A stretch of 64,000 nucleotides of DNA from Nitrosospira multiformis (GTDB lineage Bacteria > Pseudomonadota > Gammaproteobacteria > Burkholderiales > Nitrosomonadaceae): positions 1 through 64,000 of the forward strand of contig NZ_QAOK01000012.1 of the NCBI RefSeq assembly GCF_003050865.1, given 5' to 3'. The notes beneath the pieces are model-generated. The model was given only the letters and a program-made list of their open reading frames with translations. It searched no databases and was not told the DNA's origin. Made by a program: the position numbers and the translations under genes. Below are positions 35,925 through 45,090 of this stretch, in pieces. Position 1 is the stretch's first letter, and each line of letters begins with the position of its first letter.

Positions 35925-37058
35925 ATGCTCATGCAAGATTCGAATTCATTCAGTACTGTTACTCCGCAGGTGGTGCGTTTTGACACGCCTTTGCATTTGA
36001 AGAGCGGTGCGGTGCTCGACAGCTACGAGCTGGTGTACGAAACATACGGGGAGCTCAACGCGGCGCGGTCGAATGCCGTACTGGTATGTCACGCCCTATC
36101 CGGGAACCATCATCTGGCAGGTCTTTACGACGATAACCCCAAGAGTGCCGGCTGGTGGAACAATATGATCGGGCCGGGCAAATCGATCGATACCCAGAAA
36201 TTTTTCGTAATCGGGGTAAACAATCTGGGCGGTTGTCATGGATCCACCGGTCCGGCGAGTATCGATGCCAGGGGCGGAAAGTGTTACGGCCCGAATTTTC
36301 CGGTTGTGACAGTGGAAGACTGGATACAGACACAGGTCCGCCTTGCGGATTATCTGGGCATCGACCAGTTTGCCGCTGTGGCCGGCGGCAGTCTTGGCGG
36401 AATGCAGGCTTTGCAGTGGACACTTGATTTTCCCGAGAGGGTGCGCCACGCGCTGGTCATCGCCGCGGCTGCAAAATTGACTGCGCAGAACATCGCATTC
36501 AATGACGTGGCCCGCCAGGCTATCATTACCGATCCTGATTTTCACGGCGGCGACTATTATTCACACGGCGTCATTCCGCGGAGAGGATTACGTCTGGCGC
36601 GAATGCTGGGACATATCACCTACCTTTCGGACGACTCGATGGCCGCCAAATTCGGCCGGGAACTGCGGAACGGGGCACTTGCCTTCGGCTACGAGGTGGA
36701 GTTCGAAATCGAATCGTATCTTCGTTATCAGGGAGATAAATTCGCCAGCCAGTTCGATGCAAATACCTATCTGCTGATGACGAAGGCATTGGACTATTTT
36801 GACCCGGCCTTCCCGCACAACAACGACCTGAGCGCCGCGTTCCGATTCGCCAAGGCGAATTTCCTGGTACTGTCCTTTACTACCGACTGGCGTTTTTCCC
36901 CGGAGCGTTCGCGCGCCATCGTAAGGGCACTGCTGGACAACGAACTGAACGTCAGTTATGCCGAAATTACATCCAGCCACGGCCACGACTCGTTCCTCAT
37001 GGAGGATCGCCATTATCACAGGTTGGTGCGGGCTTACATGGATAACATTGTCGTATGA
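35925..37058 (+). CDS. metX: Homoserine O-acyltransferase (MetX family)
   Basis: A 377-residue alpha/beta hydrolase. The nucleophile elbow is [13 protein letters not shown] (Ser near residue 148), and the C-terminal [11 protein letters not shown] supplies the catalytic His. The family activates homoserine with acetyl-CoA or succinyl-CoA for methionine synthesis; proteobacterial MetX enzymes paired with MetW often use succinyl-CoA, so the acyl donor is left open. The gene overlaps metW by 4 bases. Confidence 0.94.
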   Translation: MLMQDSNSFSTVTPQVVRFDTPLHLKSGAVLDSYELVYETYGELNAARSNAVLVCHALSGNHHLAGLYDDNPKSAGWWNNMIGPGKSIDTQKFFVIGVNNLGGCHGSTGPASIDARGGKCYGPNFPVVTVEDWIQTQVRLADYLGIDQFAAVAGGSLGGMQALQWTLDFPERVRHALVIAAAAKLTAQNIAFNDVARQAIITDPDFHGGDYYSHGVIPRRGLRLARMLGHITYLSDDSMAAKFGRELRNGALAFGYEVEFEIESYLRYQGDKFASQFDANTYLLMTKALDYFDPAFPHNNDLSAAFRFAKANFLVLSFTTDWRFSPERSRAIVRALLDNELNVSYAEITSSHGHDSFLMEDRHYHRLVRAYMDNIVV

Positions 37059-37675
37059 CGAAATCCCCTGGCATGAATTCATCGTTTAAGGTTGCCCGGC
37101 CCGATTTTGCCCTGATTGCAGCATGGGTCAAACCGGGGTCCAAGGTGCTCGATCTGGGTTGCGGCGACGGTTCGCTTATACGTTTTTTGCGGGATTCCCG
37201 GGGGTCGCGTGGCTACGGGGTGGAAATTGATGATGTCAACGTCCTGGCCTGTTTCAATAATGGTGTGAATGTGATCCAGAGCGACCTGGAGTCCGGTTTG
37301 CAGAGTTTTGAATCGGGATCGTTTGATTACGTGGTGCTCTCGCAAACCCTGCAGGCTGTAAAAAATACCGAGAATATCATCAAGGAAATGCTTCGTGTAA
37401 GCAAGGAAGGCATCGTGTCATTTCCCAATTTCGGTTACTGGAAGAACCGTTTGCAGGTGCTTTCCGGCCATATGCCGGTTTCCGAAGCCCTGCCTTACCA
37501 ATGGTTCGATACTCCCAATATTCATAACTGCACTCTGGGCGATTTCGAGGAATTCTGCGGCCAGCACGGGGCACGTATTCTCGAACGCAGGGTAATGAGT
37601 GGAAATTACCAGATCACGTTCATGCCCAATTTGCTGGGAATGCTAGCCTTTTACCGGTTTGAGCAGCAGAAATAG
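37055..37675 (+). CDS. metW: Methionine biosynthesis protein MetW
   Basis: A 206-residue protein with a class I methyltransferase fold: [15 protein letters not shown] near residue 32, then YGVEIDD and [11 protein letters not shown]. MetW forms a functional pair with MetX, and the ATGA overlap here matches that. Its exact enzymatic role in the pathway is not established. Confidence 0.95.
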   Translation: MTKSPGMNSSFKVARPDFALIAAWVKPGSKVLDLGCGDGSLIRFLRDSRGSRGYGVEIDDVNVLACFNNGVNVIQSDLESGLQSFESGSFDYVVLSQTLQAVKNTENIIKEMLRVSKEGIVSFPNFGYWKNRLQVLSGHMPVSEALPYQWFDTPNIHNCTLGDFEEFCGQHGARILERRVMSGNYQITFMPNLLGMLAFYRFEQQK

Positions 37676-37709
37676 CTATTTTTGCGAGAGCTGTTTCCCC
37701 GGAAAAGCC

Positions 37710-39089
37710 TCAATCTTCTGGTTCTGCGCGCTCGAATCTTGCACGGCCAGCCAGCCAGACCAGAACCAGCACCGGGAGGCCGAGCAGCGCCGTGCCGGTA
37801 AAGAAGCTGGCATAACCGTACGCATCCACGAAGTCTCCGCTGAATCCGGCGATAAATTTCGGTAACAACAGCATTACTGAACTGAATAGCGCATATTGAG
37901 TAGCGGAATAGGCGGAATTGGTCAGGCCGGAAAGATAAGCGATAAAAGCGGAGGACGCTATCCCGGCTGAGAGATTGTCCGCCGATACCGTGAAGATCAG
38001 GCCCGTCAAGTCATGCCCGCGTCCTGCCAGCCAGACAAACAGCAGGTTGGTTACCGCGGACAAAACCGCTCCCAGAAACAGCGTGCGCATAATGCCGATT
38101 TTGGCTGTCAGAATGCCCCCCAGCGCTGCGCCTGCGATCGTCATGAGGACGCCATAGACCTTGGAAACCGTTGCCACTTCATCTTTCGTATAACCCATGT
38201 CGACGTAGAAAGGATTGCTCATGACACCCATTACTACGTCGGAAATGCGGTAGACCGCGATCAGGGCGAGAATCAGCAAGGCTTGTCCACCATAACGGAC
38301 AATGAAGTCGCGGAAAGGGGCGATTACGGCTCCATACAGCCACGCCAGCATCTGCTTGAGCGTCGTGCTGATTGGCCAATGTGCAATGGCGGCCCTCGCG
38401 CGATCCTCATTTTCTGAAATCAGGCGGGTGAGAGGAACCTCCGGTTCGCGGATGATGAGCGTAGTAATGATCCCTACAGACATGCAGGCAGCCATGCTCA
38501 GGTAAGCGATACGCCAGGTCACGTAGTCGTAGATATCTGCTGATGAGCCTGCGGCGGCGGCTATCCACAGCGCACCTGCGGAAGCCAGAATCATCGCCAG
38601 ACGATATCCTGCCTGATAGGTGGCGGCCATCGCCCCCTGGAGCCTGGGCGCGACCGCCTCGATCCGGTATGCATCCAGAGCGATGTCCTGGGTTGCGGAA
38701 GCGAAGGCCGCTGCCAGGGCAAAAAAGACTGTATGCGAAAGATTCTGGAGTGGATCGGTAAACGCGATGCCGACGAGGGCAAGCGCGATAACGATTTGTG
38801 ACAGTAAAAGCCATGAGCGGCGCCGGCCCAGCCATCGTGTCAATAATGGCAGAGGCAGGCGATCCACCAGGGGAGACCACATCCATTTGAACCCGTAAGC
38901 CAGGCCGATCCAGCTCAGGTGGCCTATGGTGGAACGGTCGATTCCCGCTTCCCGCAGCCAGAAGGAAAGTGTGCCCATCACCAGGAGCAGGGGCAATCCC
39001 GCCGAGAAGCCAAGAGACAGCATGCCCAGCACTCTTGGATGGGTATAAATGCGAAAAGCGTGCAGCCAACTCGAAAGGATAGCTGGCAT
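37710..39089 (-). CDS. ampG: AmpG-like muropeptide permease (MFS)
   Basis: A 459-residue major facilitator protein with about 12 hydrophobic helices. The N-terminal GFSAGLPLLLVMGTLSFWL and FKWMWSPLVDRL segments are characteristic of AmpG, which imports anhydro-muropeptides for peptidoglycan recycling. The gene is convergent with metW and divergent from nothing; xth lies upstream on the same strand, 68 bases away. Confidence 0.88.
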   Translation of the reverse strand: MPAILSSWLHAFRIYTHPRVLGMLSLGFSAGLPLLLVMGTLSFWLREAGIDRSTIGHLSWIGLAYGFKWMWSPLVDRLPLPLLTRWLGRRRSWLLLSQIVIALALVGIAFTDPLQNLSHTVFFALAAAFASATQDIALDAYRIEAVAPRLQGAMAATYQAGYRLAMILASAGALWIAAAAGSSADIYDYVTWRIAYLSMAACMSVGIITTLIIREPEVPLTRLISENEDRARAAIAHWPISTTLKQMLAWLYGAVIAPFRDFIVRYGGQALLILALIAVYRISDVVMGVMSNPFYVDMGYTKDEVATVSKVYGVLMTIAGAALGGILTAKIGIMRTLFLGAVLSAVTNLLFVWLAGRGHDLTGLIFTVSADNLSAGIASSAFIAYLSGLTNSAYSATQYALFSSVMLLLPKFIAGFSGDFVDAYGYASFFTGTALLGLPVLVLVWLAGRARFERAEPED

Positions 39090-39157
39090 TATTCTGGATC
39101 AGTCATTCTGGCGGGCCATTTCCGGACATTATCGGCGGTTCGCGGCAAATTACCGGA

Positions 39158-39937
39158 TCAGGCGGATAAGCTGTAATCGTAGTCAATGATAAGTGGGGAA
39201 TGATCAGAAAAACGCTCGGTCTTGTAAATCGAAACCGCCTTGGCCTTGGCTGCGATACCGGGGGTGGCGATCTGATAATCGATGCGCCAGCCGACGTTCT
39301 TCGCCCAGGCCTGCCCGCGATTGGACCACCAGGTATACTGGTCCGGGTCCGGATTTATCTGGCGGAAGACATCTACGAATCCAAGCTCCTGAAATACATC
39401 GGTAAGCCAGGCGCGCTCCTGCGGCAGGAAGCCGGAATTCTTCTGGTTGGAACGCCAGTTTCTGAGATCGATTTCCTTGTGGGCGATGTTCCAGTCTCCG
39501 CACAAAATAATCTCGCTGCCGCATGCTGCCAATTTCTTAAGCATGGGAAAAAATTGCTCCATGAAGAAATATTTGACGGCCTGCCGATGTTCACCCGCGG
39601 AACCGGATGGAAAATAGATCGATATGACGCTCAGTTGCCCGAAATCGAGGCGCAGGTAACGTCCCTCCGCATCGATCTCCGGCATGCCGACGCCCTCGGT
39701 CACGTTGTCCGGCTCATGCCGTGTGTAAATGCCTACTCCACTGTATCCTCTTTTTTCAGCGCAGTGGAAGTGGCCGTGGTAGTCATCAGGGGAGAGCACT
39801 TCCCCGGTAATATCGCTCACCTGAGCCTTGAGTTCCTGTACACAGACGATATCTGCATCCTGCAAAGGCAGCCAGCGGAAAAAACCCTTGCTGGCAGCGG
39901 AGCGTATTCCGTTGAGGTTAAGCGTTATAATTCGCAC
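39158..39937 (-). CDS. xth: Exodeoxyribonuclease III
   Basis: A 259-residue endonuclease/exonuclease/phosphatase-fold protein. [24 protein letters not shown] (metal-binding Glu), [12 protein letters not shown] and the terminal [10 protein letters not shown] (catalytic Asp-His) are in order. It repairs abasic sites and degrades 3' ends. It is divergent from pyrE with only 23 bases between them, so the two promoters must lie within or close to the coding ends. Confidence 0.95.
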   Translation of the reverse strand: MRIITLNLNGIRSAASKGFFRWLPLQDADIVCVQELKAQVSDITGEVLSPDDYHGHFHCAEKRGYSGVGIYTRHEPDNVTEGVGMPEIDAEGRYLRLDFGQLSVISIYFPSGSAGEHRQAVKYFFMEQFFPMLKKLAACGSEIILCGDWNIAHKEIDLRNWRSNQKNSGFLPQERAWLTDVFQELGFVDVFRQINPDPDQYTWWSNRGQAWAKNVGWRIDYQIATPGIAAKAKAVSIYKTERFSDHSPLIIDYDYSLSA

Positions 39938-39960
39938 GTCAATTTCCCGAAGCCATTATC

Positions 39961-40647
39961 ATGCCCGATTTCCGAAAGGAGTTCATCGAGTTCGCCATCA
40001 GCCGGAATGTCCTGTGCTTTGGCGAATTCCAGACCAAAGCAGGACGTCTTTCACCCTACTTTTTTAATGCGGGACTGTTCAACGATGGGGAATCTCTCGG
40101 AAAGCTGGGGCAATTTTACGCCAAAGCCATTCTTGCTGCCCAGCTTCCGTTTGACATGCTTTTCGGTCCCGCCTACAAAGGTATTCCGCTCGTAAGTTCC
40201 ATTGCCATTGCCCTGGCTGCCGAGGGCAACAACTACCCTTTCTGTTTCAACCGCAAAGAGGCGAAAGACCATGGAGAAGGAGGGAATCTCGTGGGCGCGC
40301 CTCTTGCCGGGCGCGTGCTGATTGTGGATGATGTGATTTCCGCCGGCACGTCGGTGCGGGAATCGGTCGAGTATATTCATGCTGCAGGTGCCACTCCCGC
40401 GGGGGTGGCCATCGCCCTGGACCGCATGGAGCGGGGTAAGGGCGAGCTTTCCGCCGTGCAGGAAGTGCGCCGCATGTATGGAATTCCTGTCATGAGCATC
40501 GTCAACCTGGAAAGCATCGTCGATTACCTGCGCCAGAGTCAGGATCTGGCAAATCACCTCCTGGCAGTGGAAGAATATCGCACCCGGTATTCGGCCAGAA
40601 TGATAGAACCGATTGAACGCGGCGGCGGCATTCATCGCGTTGGCTGA
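39961..40647 (+). CDS. pyrE: Orotate phosphoribosyltransferase
   Basis: A 228-residue enzyme. The PRPP-binding motif is [17 protein letters not shown] near residue 121; [10 protein letters not shown] and the flexible-loop [13 protein letters not shown] are also diagnostic. It converts orotate and PRPP to OMP in pyrimidine synthesis. It is convergent with the LEA-like lipoprotein gene, 6 bases apart. Confidence 0.96.
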   Translation: MPDFRKEFIEFAISRNVLCFGEFQTKAGRLSPYFFNAGLFNDGESLGKLGQFYAKAILAAQLPFDMLFGPAYKGIPLVSSIAIALAAEGNNYPFCFNRKEAKDHGEGGNLVGAPLAGRVLIVDDVISAGTSVRESVEYIHAAGATPAGVAIALDRMERGKGELSAVQEVRRMYGIPVMSIVNLESIVDYLRQSQDLANHLLAVEEYRTRYSARMIEPIERGGGIHRVG

Positions 40648-40653
40648 AGTGTT

Positions 40654-41127
40654 TTACCGGGCCTCCTCCGCCGGCAGGTTGGGGAGTGTGATTTCACCCT
40701 TTGCATCAAAATAGCGCCCAATGGCAAAGCCTGGGGCACCCAGCTGACCACGCAGTTCGTAGTCGGTCCTTCCATGATCCCCCGTGGTCAGGCGGAATAC
40801 ATGCCGGATGATTGCGCTGGCAGGAACCGTTACCGGAACAATGATGACCGTTTCGCCAAAGCGGGGAATCGTGCCTTGCTGATCGCTCACTCCGCTGGCA
40901 AAGCTCATTCCACGCAGGTCCAGGTCGAGCGCAACGCCATCATAGTCCAGCGGAATCGGGCCATGGTTCTGGATTCTCAGGCTGACTGCAAAACGGGCCT
41001 CCATGCCTTTTCCTTCAAGCGGCTCAAGCCCGGCAACGGAAATTCGCAACGGCTCCTGCGGCCTGAGAGCCGCACACGCGGAAAGGAAAAAAATCAGGGC
41101 GGATATGACCAGTACGCTTCGTCTCAT
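40654..41127 (-). CDS. LEA type 2 family lipoprotein
   Basis: From the ATG at 41127 the protein has 157 residues, starting MRRSVLVISALIFFLSAC, a lipoprotein signal with the cysteine at position 18. The frame upstream to 41193 lacks a matching leader. The mature part is a single WHy/LEA-2 beta-sandwich, recognisable by VAGLEPLEGKGMEARFAVSL, RIQNHGPIPLDYDG and the DLRG strand. Such lipoproteins are found near envelope genes; function is unknown. Confidence 0.82.
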   Translation of the reverse strand: MRRSVLVISALIFFLSACAALRPQEPLRISVAGLEPLEGKGMEARFAVSLRIQNHGPIPLDYDGVALDLDLRGMSFASGVSDQQGTIPRFGETVIIVPVTVPASAIIRHVFRLTTGDHGRTDYELRGQLGAPGFAIGRYFDAKGEITLPNLPAEEAR

Positions 41128-41249
41128 GATTTCACCGGTGGCAACGGGGAGATCATACCCGAATATTTCATTTTGCGAGTTCACTGCCTGCATCCATTTT
41201 TATTCTGTTTTGTTGAGCGTGGTCATTGGTGGTAGGGGAGTGCGGAGGT

Positions 41250-41279
41250 TTGCGGTGCAGCCGGGCTTTAGGCTATCAT
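41250..41279 (+). promoter_or_regulatory. Candidate rnpB promoter
   Basis: TTGCGG (41250-41255) and TATCAT (41274-41279) are 18 bases apart, and the RNase P RNA begins 7 bases after the -10 hexamer, the right distance for a transcription start. Confidence 0.6.
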
Positions 41280-41285
41280 TGGGCC

Positions 41286-41582
41286 GAAGCTGGCCAGGCA
41301 GTCGCTGCCTGTCCTCGATGACGAGGGCAGGGAGAGGAAAGTCCGGGCTCCGCAGAGCAGGATGCCGGTTAACGGCCGGCCGCCGTAAGGCGAGGAACAG
41401 GGCCACAGAGACGAGCGTATTAAGTTACGGTGAAACGCGGTAACCTCCATCCGGAGCAAGACCAAATAGGCAGGCGATGATGCTGCTCGCTGAGCCTGCG
41501 GGTAGGTTGCTTGAGCGTGCGGGTGACTGCACGCCTAGAGGAATGACTGTCCTTGACAGAACCCGGCTTATCGGCCAGCTTC
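41286..41582 (+). ncRNA. rnpB: RNase P RNA, bacterial type A
   Basis: The ends GAAGCTGGCC and GGCCAGCTTC form helix P1. Between them lie the conserved GAGAGGAAAGTCCGGGCTCC (P4 5' part), CCACAGAGACGAG, GGTGAAACGCGGTAACCTCC, AGCAAGACCAAATAGG, GGGTAGGTTGCTTGAG, and the P4 3' strand ACAGAACCCGGCTTAT, in the order of type A RNase P RNA. At about 297 bases it is compact for a type A molecule. It matures tRNA 5' ends. Confidence 0.95.
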
Positions 41583-41814
41583 TTCTCTTCTGAATTATGA
41601 TTCCATAAAGGTGAAAGCGACGCCATGCCGATCGCAGCCGTCCGCACTCTCGGAACAGGATAAAGCGCAAAAATAGACCTCTTGCTGCTCTTCCGTAGCC
41701 TGTTGCATGAATATTCTCTGTTTCCTTTTCCAGACAGGTTTGTTATACAATCGAAAATTGTTCCCGCTCGCGCGGGGCGACAGATTAAATTGCGGACACA
41801 AAACCGGAGATATT

Positions 41815-42411
41815 ATGAAGAAAATTTTTGAGTGGGTTGCCGGGCTGGCAACGGCTGCGTTGATAGCTTTCGCGGCTGCCCCCATCCATGCACAACTCAT
41901 GCTTGCGCATGAAGGCCACCATTCAGGCGACTGCGCCATCAAATCGGGCGCCTTTCCTGTATCCTTCACTGCCTATGAGAAGCCCAAGGGCGAGCTTCCA
42001 CCCACTCATGCCTATTGCGACCATGTTCCTGAGACCGGCGAGCTGTATTTCACGGTGGATCTGACCGATCCTGAATCCCGCGAAATTCCCATCGCGATGC
42101 GTCTGGTGATGGAAGGTCATGGAGAGGGAGAGCATGAAATCATGTCAATACCCGCCAAACCCTATCCTTCCGGAAGCATTACATTTGCCGTAAATTTGGA
42201 AGAACTGGGGCAGTACGCGTTGCTGCTGGAAACCGAGAAGGACGGCAAGATGACTCCGGCGGTACGCATTCCGGTACACGTAGGCGGAGGTGGCGGCCAT
42301 GATGGACACGGTGGTGGTATCGGCATGACAGAGATTGCGCTGATACTGGGTGTAGGTGGCGTAGCAGCCTTCTTTCTGCTGCGTCGGCGGACGAGCGCCA
42401 AAATGTCCTGA
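41815..42411 (+). CDS. Secreted His/Gly-rich protein with a C-terminal anchor, function unknown
   Basis: A 198-residue protein from the ATG at 41815, which has CGGAGA upstream. The N-terminus is a cleavable signal (hydrophobic run ending in AHA-like sequence near residue 25). The mature protein is His-rich (HEGHHSGD; GHGEGEHE), with a possible beta-sandwich domain, then a Gly/His linker (GGGGGHDGHGGG), a transmembrane helix and a basic RRR tail. This tripartite tail looks like GlyGly-CTERM-type sorting signals. The His-rich segments suggest metal binding. I do not recognise the family. Confidence 0.7.
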   Translation: MKKIFEWVAGLATAALIAFAAAPIHAQLMLAHEGHHSGDCAIKSGAFPVSFTAYEKPKGELPPTHAYCDHVPETGELYFTVDLTDPESREIPIAMRLVMEGHGEGEHEIMSIPAKPYPSGSITFAVNLEELGQYALLLETEKDGKMTPAVRIPVHVGGGGGHDGHGGGIGMTEIALILGVGGVAAFFLLRRRTSAKMS

Positions 42412-42493
42412 CCAACGTCTGAGCAGAATCAGCGCTATTCAACTCTCGATTCGCGAAATCAAAAGCACGCACTTCCGCGAATCCTCCTGAACG

Positions 42494-42554
42494 AACGGCG
42501 CCGGGTTTTAAGGGATTGTCCATTTTCCCTTCTTGACCCGGCGCCGTTTCTTTT
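42494..42554 (+). terminator. Strong rho-independent terminator
   Basis: AACGGCGCCGGGT and ACCCGGCGCCGTT form a 13-bp stem enclosing a second small stem (AAGGG/CCCTT), and are followed by TCTTTT. It sits about 80 bases after the His/Gly-rich protein gene. The perfect stem may also act on the convergent minus-strand operon. Confidence 0.8.
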
Positions 42555-42700
42555 ATTCGTCATTGGGTCTGCTCCGGACCTTACAGTATACTCCTGTGAC
42601 TACCGTAACGTGGAGTGGGCGATGTAAGGCAGGGTAGCAAGGCGAGAATCCTCCTCTCCAGGCCGGCTTTCAACGCGAATGCGTCAGAGAAACGAAATCC

Positions 42701-43888
42701 TTACTGGAAAATAATCTCGCGCAACTTGGCGAAAGTTTTGCCGACATGATTCATCTGTTCGCTCGTATGAACAGCGCTTACACTGCAACGCACCAACGAA
42801 TGGCCCTCCGGCGTTGCGGGTGGCAAAACCAGATTCACATAGATACCATGTTCAAGCAGTCCTTTCCACAGTGCCAGCGCCTGTTGCGGCGTTTCAAGGA
42901 TTGTTGCGATAACAGGGCTGGGCTCCGGTCCCAGTCGATAACCCAGTTCCTTGAGTTGCGAGTAGAGCTGGTGCACATTCTTCCAGAGCTGCCGGCGTAA
43001 TTCGACCCCCTCCCTCAGCAGCCTGAGAGCTGCACGGGTTGAGGCGATGGTGGCAGGCGTAGGTGAGGCAGTAAAAATATAAGGCCGGCTCACGTAGCGC
43101 AACTGATCCAGTTGTGGATGATTGCTCACACAGTAGCCGCCGATCCCGCCCAGGCTTTTACTGAAGGTGCCTGTGATGAAGTCTACTCTATCGAGGAGGC
43201 CGGTTTCTTCTACCAGACCTTGTCCGGTTTCACCCAGCACCCCCAGGGAATGCGCTTCATCAAGAAGAAGCATGCTGTTATACGCATCCTTTACCTTGAC
43301 GATATCCGCCAGCGGCGCGCGGTCTCCAAGCATACTGTAGATGCCCTCGGCAATGATGAGGGTGGAGCGCGATCGTTCTCCCAGGCGGCGGAGACGTTTC
43401 TCCAGATCTGCTGCATCATTATGTCTGAAGCGGATTATTTCGGCGCCGCTCAAACGGCAGCCATCGTAGATGCTTGCGTGGGAATCGCCATCAATAAGAA
43501 CGATGTCGCCGGGCCCGGCCAGGCCTGAGATGGTCGCAAGGTTGGCCTGATACCCTGTGGTAAATACGATGCAGGACCGGTATTGATAAAACTCGGCAAA
43601 CTCGCGCTCGAGGGCACGATGACCACTGTAACTGCCATTGGCCATGCGCGAGCCGGTTGTACCCGTACCTTCGCTGTGAATCGCTTCCTGCGCTGCATCC
43701 CGGCACTCCTGCGCGAAGGTAAGTCCCAGATAATTATTTGTTCCCAGAAACAATATCCGGTGATCCCCGATCCTGGCCTCGGTCGAGGAATAAACTTCTT
43801 CTATGGGCGTTCCAAAAACCTCAACGCCCTCAGGCAGCAAGGCTTTTCTCGCTGCCGCCACGGCATCCAGCTTATCTAGCAAACTCAT
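42701..43888 (-). CDS. Alpha-oxoamine synthase, probable serine palmitoyltransferase
   Basis: A 395-residue fold-type I PLP enzyme. FLGTNNYLGLT, the GSRMANGSYSGHRALE region, LLLDEAHSLGVLG with the PLP-binding Asp, and TGTFSKSLGGIGGY with the Schiff-base lysine match the KBL/AONS/SPT family. Family members condense an amino acid with an acyl thioester. The ACP gene just upstream (4-base overlap), the epimerase-type reductase and the acyl ligase favour serine palmitoyltransferase over 8-amino-7-oxononanoate synthase or KBL. Confidence 0.82.
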   Translation of the reverse strand: MSLLDKLDAVAAARKALLPEGVEVFGTPIEEVYSSTEARIGDHRILFLGTNNYLGLTFAQECRDAAQEAIHSEGTGTTGSRMANGSYSGHRALEREFAEFYQYRSCIVFTTGYQANLATISGLAGPGDIVLIDGDSHASIYDGCRLSGAEIIRFRHNDAADLEKRLRRLGERSRSTLIIAEGIYSMLGDRAPLADIVKVKDAYNSMLLLDEAHSLGVLGETGQGLVEETGLLDRVDFITGTFSKSLGGIGGYCVSNHPQLDQLRYVSRPYIFTASPTPATIASTRAALRLLREGVELRRQLWKNVHQLYSQLKELGYRLGPEPSPVIATILETPQQALALWKGLLEHGIYVNLVLPPATPEGHSLVRCSVSAVHTSEQMNHVGKTFAKLREIIFQ

Positions 43889-44139
43889 TGTTTTTGAGAC
43901 TTTATCTGGTGGATCAAGTTGGCGAGCTCATGAACGGTCTGTACATCCGCAAGAGCATTGATTGGTACGGAAATGTCGAACTCGTCCTCGATTTCCATGA
44001 TCAGGTTCAGCAATTTTACAGAATCGATTGCCAGCTCATTAATAAGATCGGTCTGCGGTGTGATTTCCACCTCCGCACCGGCAAGCTGTTTGAGGTGATG
44101 GCAAAGTTTTTGCAGAACGTCGTTATAATCGTTCAACAT
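43885..44139 (-). CDS. Acyl carrier protein
   Basis: An 84-residue ACP. The phosphopantetheine site is the serine of LAIDSVKLLNLI near residue 40, and the rest is acidic with the four-helix pattern. It overlaps the oxoamine synthase gene by 4 bases and is likely its dedicated acyl donor, as AcpR is in the Caulobacter ceramide cluster. Confidence 0.92.
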   Translation of the reverse strand: MLNDYNDVLQKLCHHLKQLAGAEVEITPQTDLINELAIDSVKLLNLIMEIEDEFDISVPINALADVQTVHELANLIHQIKSQKQ

Positions 44140-44168
44140 CTGGATTCAAAATGATTCGATGATTGAAA

Positions 44169-45083
44169 TTAGACCGCTTGTGGCAAAGCGTCGCGAAGGT
44201 GGATGCAGGGTCGCCAATCAGGGAGCGCCCGGGTCAGGGGATCAATATCACAAACCCAGTCGGGGTGGCGCAATTCTCTCACTTTTCCCGGTGTCAGCAT
44301 AGGTGAATAGCTTAGCAATCTGGCAGACCACAAGTTGACGTTTGCGATCAATGAAACCAGTGGCGCGGGGAAAAAGACGCAGTGTACGGGGCGTTTCCAC
44401 ACTTCCTGCGCAATAGTGGCTACCGCCCGGCTGTCGTAACCTCCCGGCCTGCCATCATCAAGCTCGTAGGTGCCTTGTACAGGCACCGCAGTTGAAAGCC
44501 AGCAGATGATGGCTGCTACCAGATCAGCGACATGCAGTAATCCAAACCGCATGTCAGGTTGTCCCACCATTGGCAAGATACCGCGGCGCGTTATCCTGAA
44601 AAGGGGGCTCATTTCCTTATCTCCGGGGCCATAAACGGCCGTTGGGCGAAAAATGGCACAGGCCATACCAGCCGAACGCTCATTTATCACCCGTTCAGCC
44701 CTGTGCTTGCTCATGGCATACCAGGAAAGCTGGGGTTGCCGGGCGGCCAGAGAAGAAATCAGCAGGAAACGTGGAGGCGGGTTTTGTTCCAGAGAAGCCT
44801 GCATCAGGTTGCTCGTACCTTCCACATTGGTACGGACAAAGCTCTCGAGAGAACTTCCCCGAACCTGACCGGCGCAATGTACAACAGCGGAGACGCCGAT
44901 TACGAGCTTTCGCAATGCATCGAGGTTATGTAAATCGCCTTCTATCCATTGCGTGGACTCGTCATCGACTCGCCTGCGTCTTGTCAGAGCCCTGACTTTC
45001 CATCCTTCCTTTATCAGGGACTGTAACAACGCCTTCCCGATAAAGCCAGTGGCGCCGGTAACGGCGACCCAGGACTCCGACAT
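44169..45083 (-). CDS. NAD(P)-dependent epimerase-type reductase, CerR-like
   Basis: A 304-residue extended short-chain dehydrogenase. The Rossmann motif is TGATGFIGKALL at residues 10-21, and the catalytic YAMSK motif is in the SWYAMSKHRAERV segment near residue 121. Members act on sugar nucleotides or, in the ceramide cluster, reduce 3-ketosphinganine-type intermediates. The neighbouring acyl ligase, ACP and oxoamine synthase support the second role. It lies between them, 7 bases after the ligase gene. Confidence 0.75.
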   Translation of the reverse strand: MSESWVAVTGATGFIGKALLQSLIKEGWKVRALTRRRRVDDESTQWIEGDLHNLDALRKLVIGVSAVVHCAGQVRGSSLESFVRTNVEGTSNLMQASLEQNPPPRFLLISSLAARQPQLSWYAMSKHRAERVINERSAGMACAIFRPTAVYGPGDKEMSPLFRITRRGILPMVGQPDMRFGLLHVADLVAAIICWLSTAVPVQGTYELDDGRPGGYDSRAVATIAQEVWKRPVHCVFFPAPLVSLIANVNLWSARLLSYSPMLTPGKVRELRHPDWVCDIDPLTRALPDWRPCIHLRDALPQAV

Positions 45084-45090
45084 ACGCCGA

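Noticed and set aside
41595-41969. Minus-strand frame overlapping the start of the His/Gly-rich protein and the 3' end of rnpB
   Set aside because: It is antisense to a gene with a clear signal peptide and ribosome-binding site and to the rnpB downstream region.
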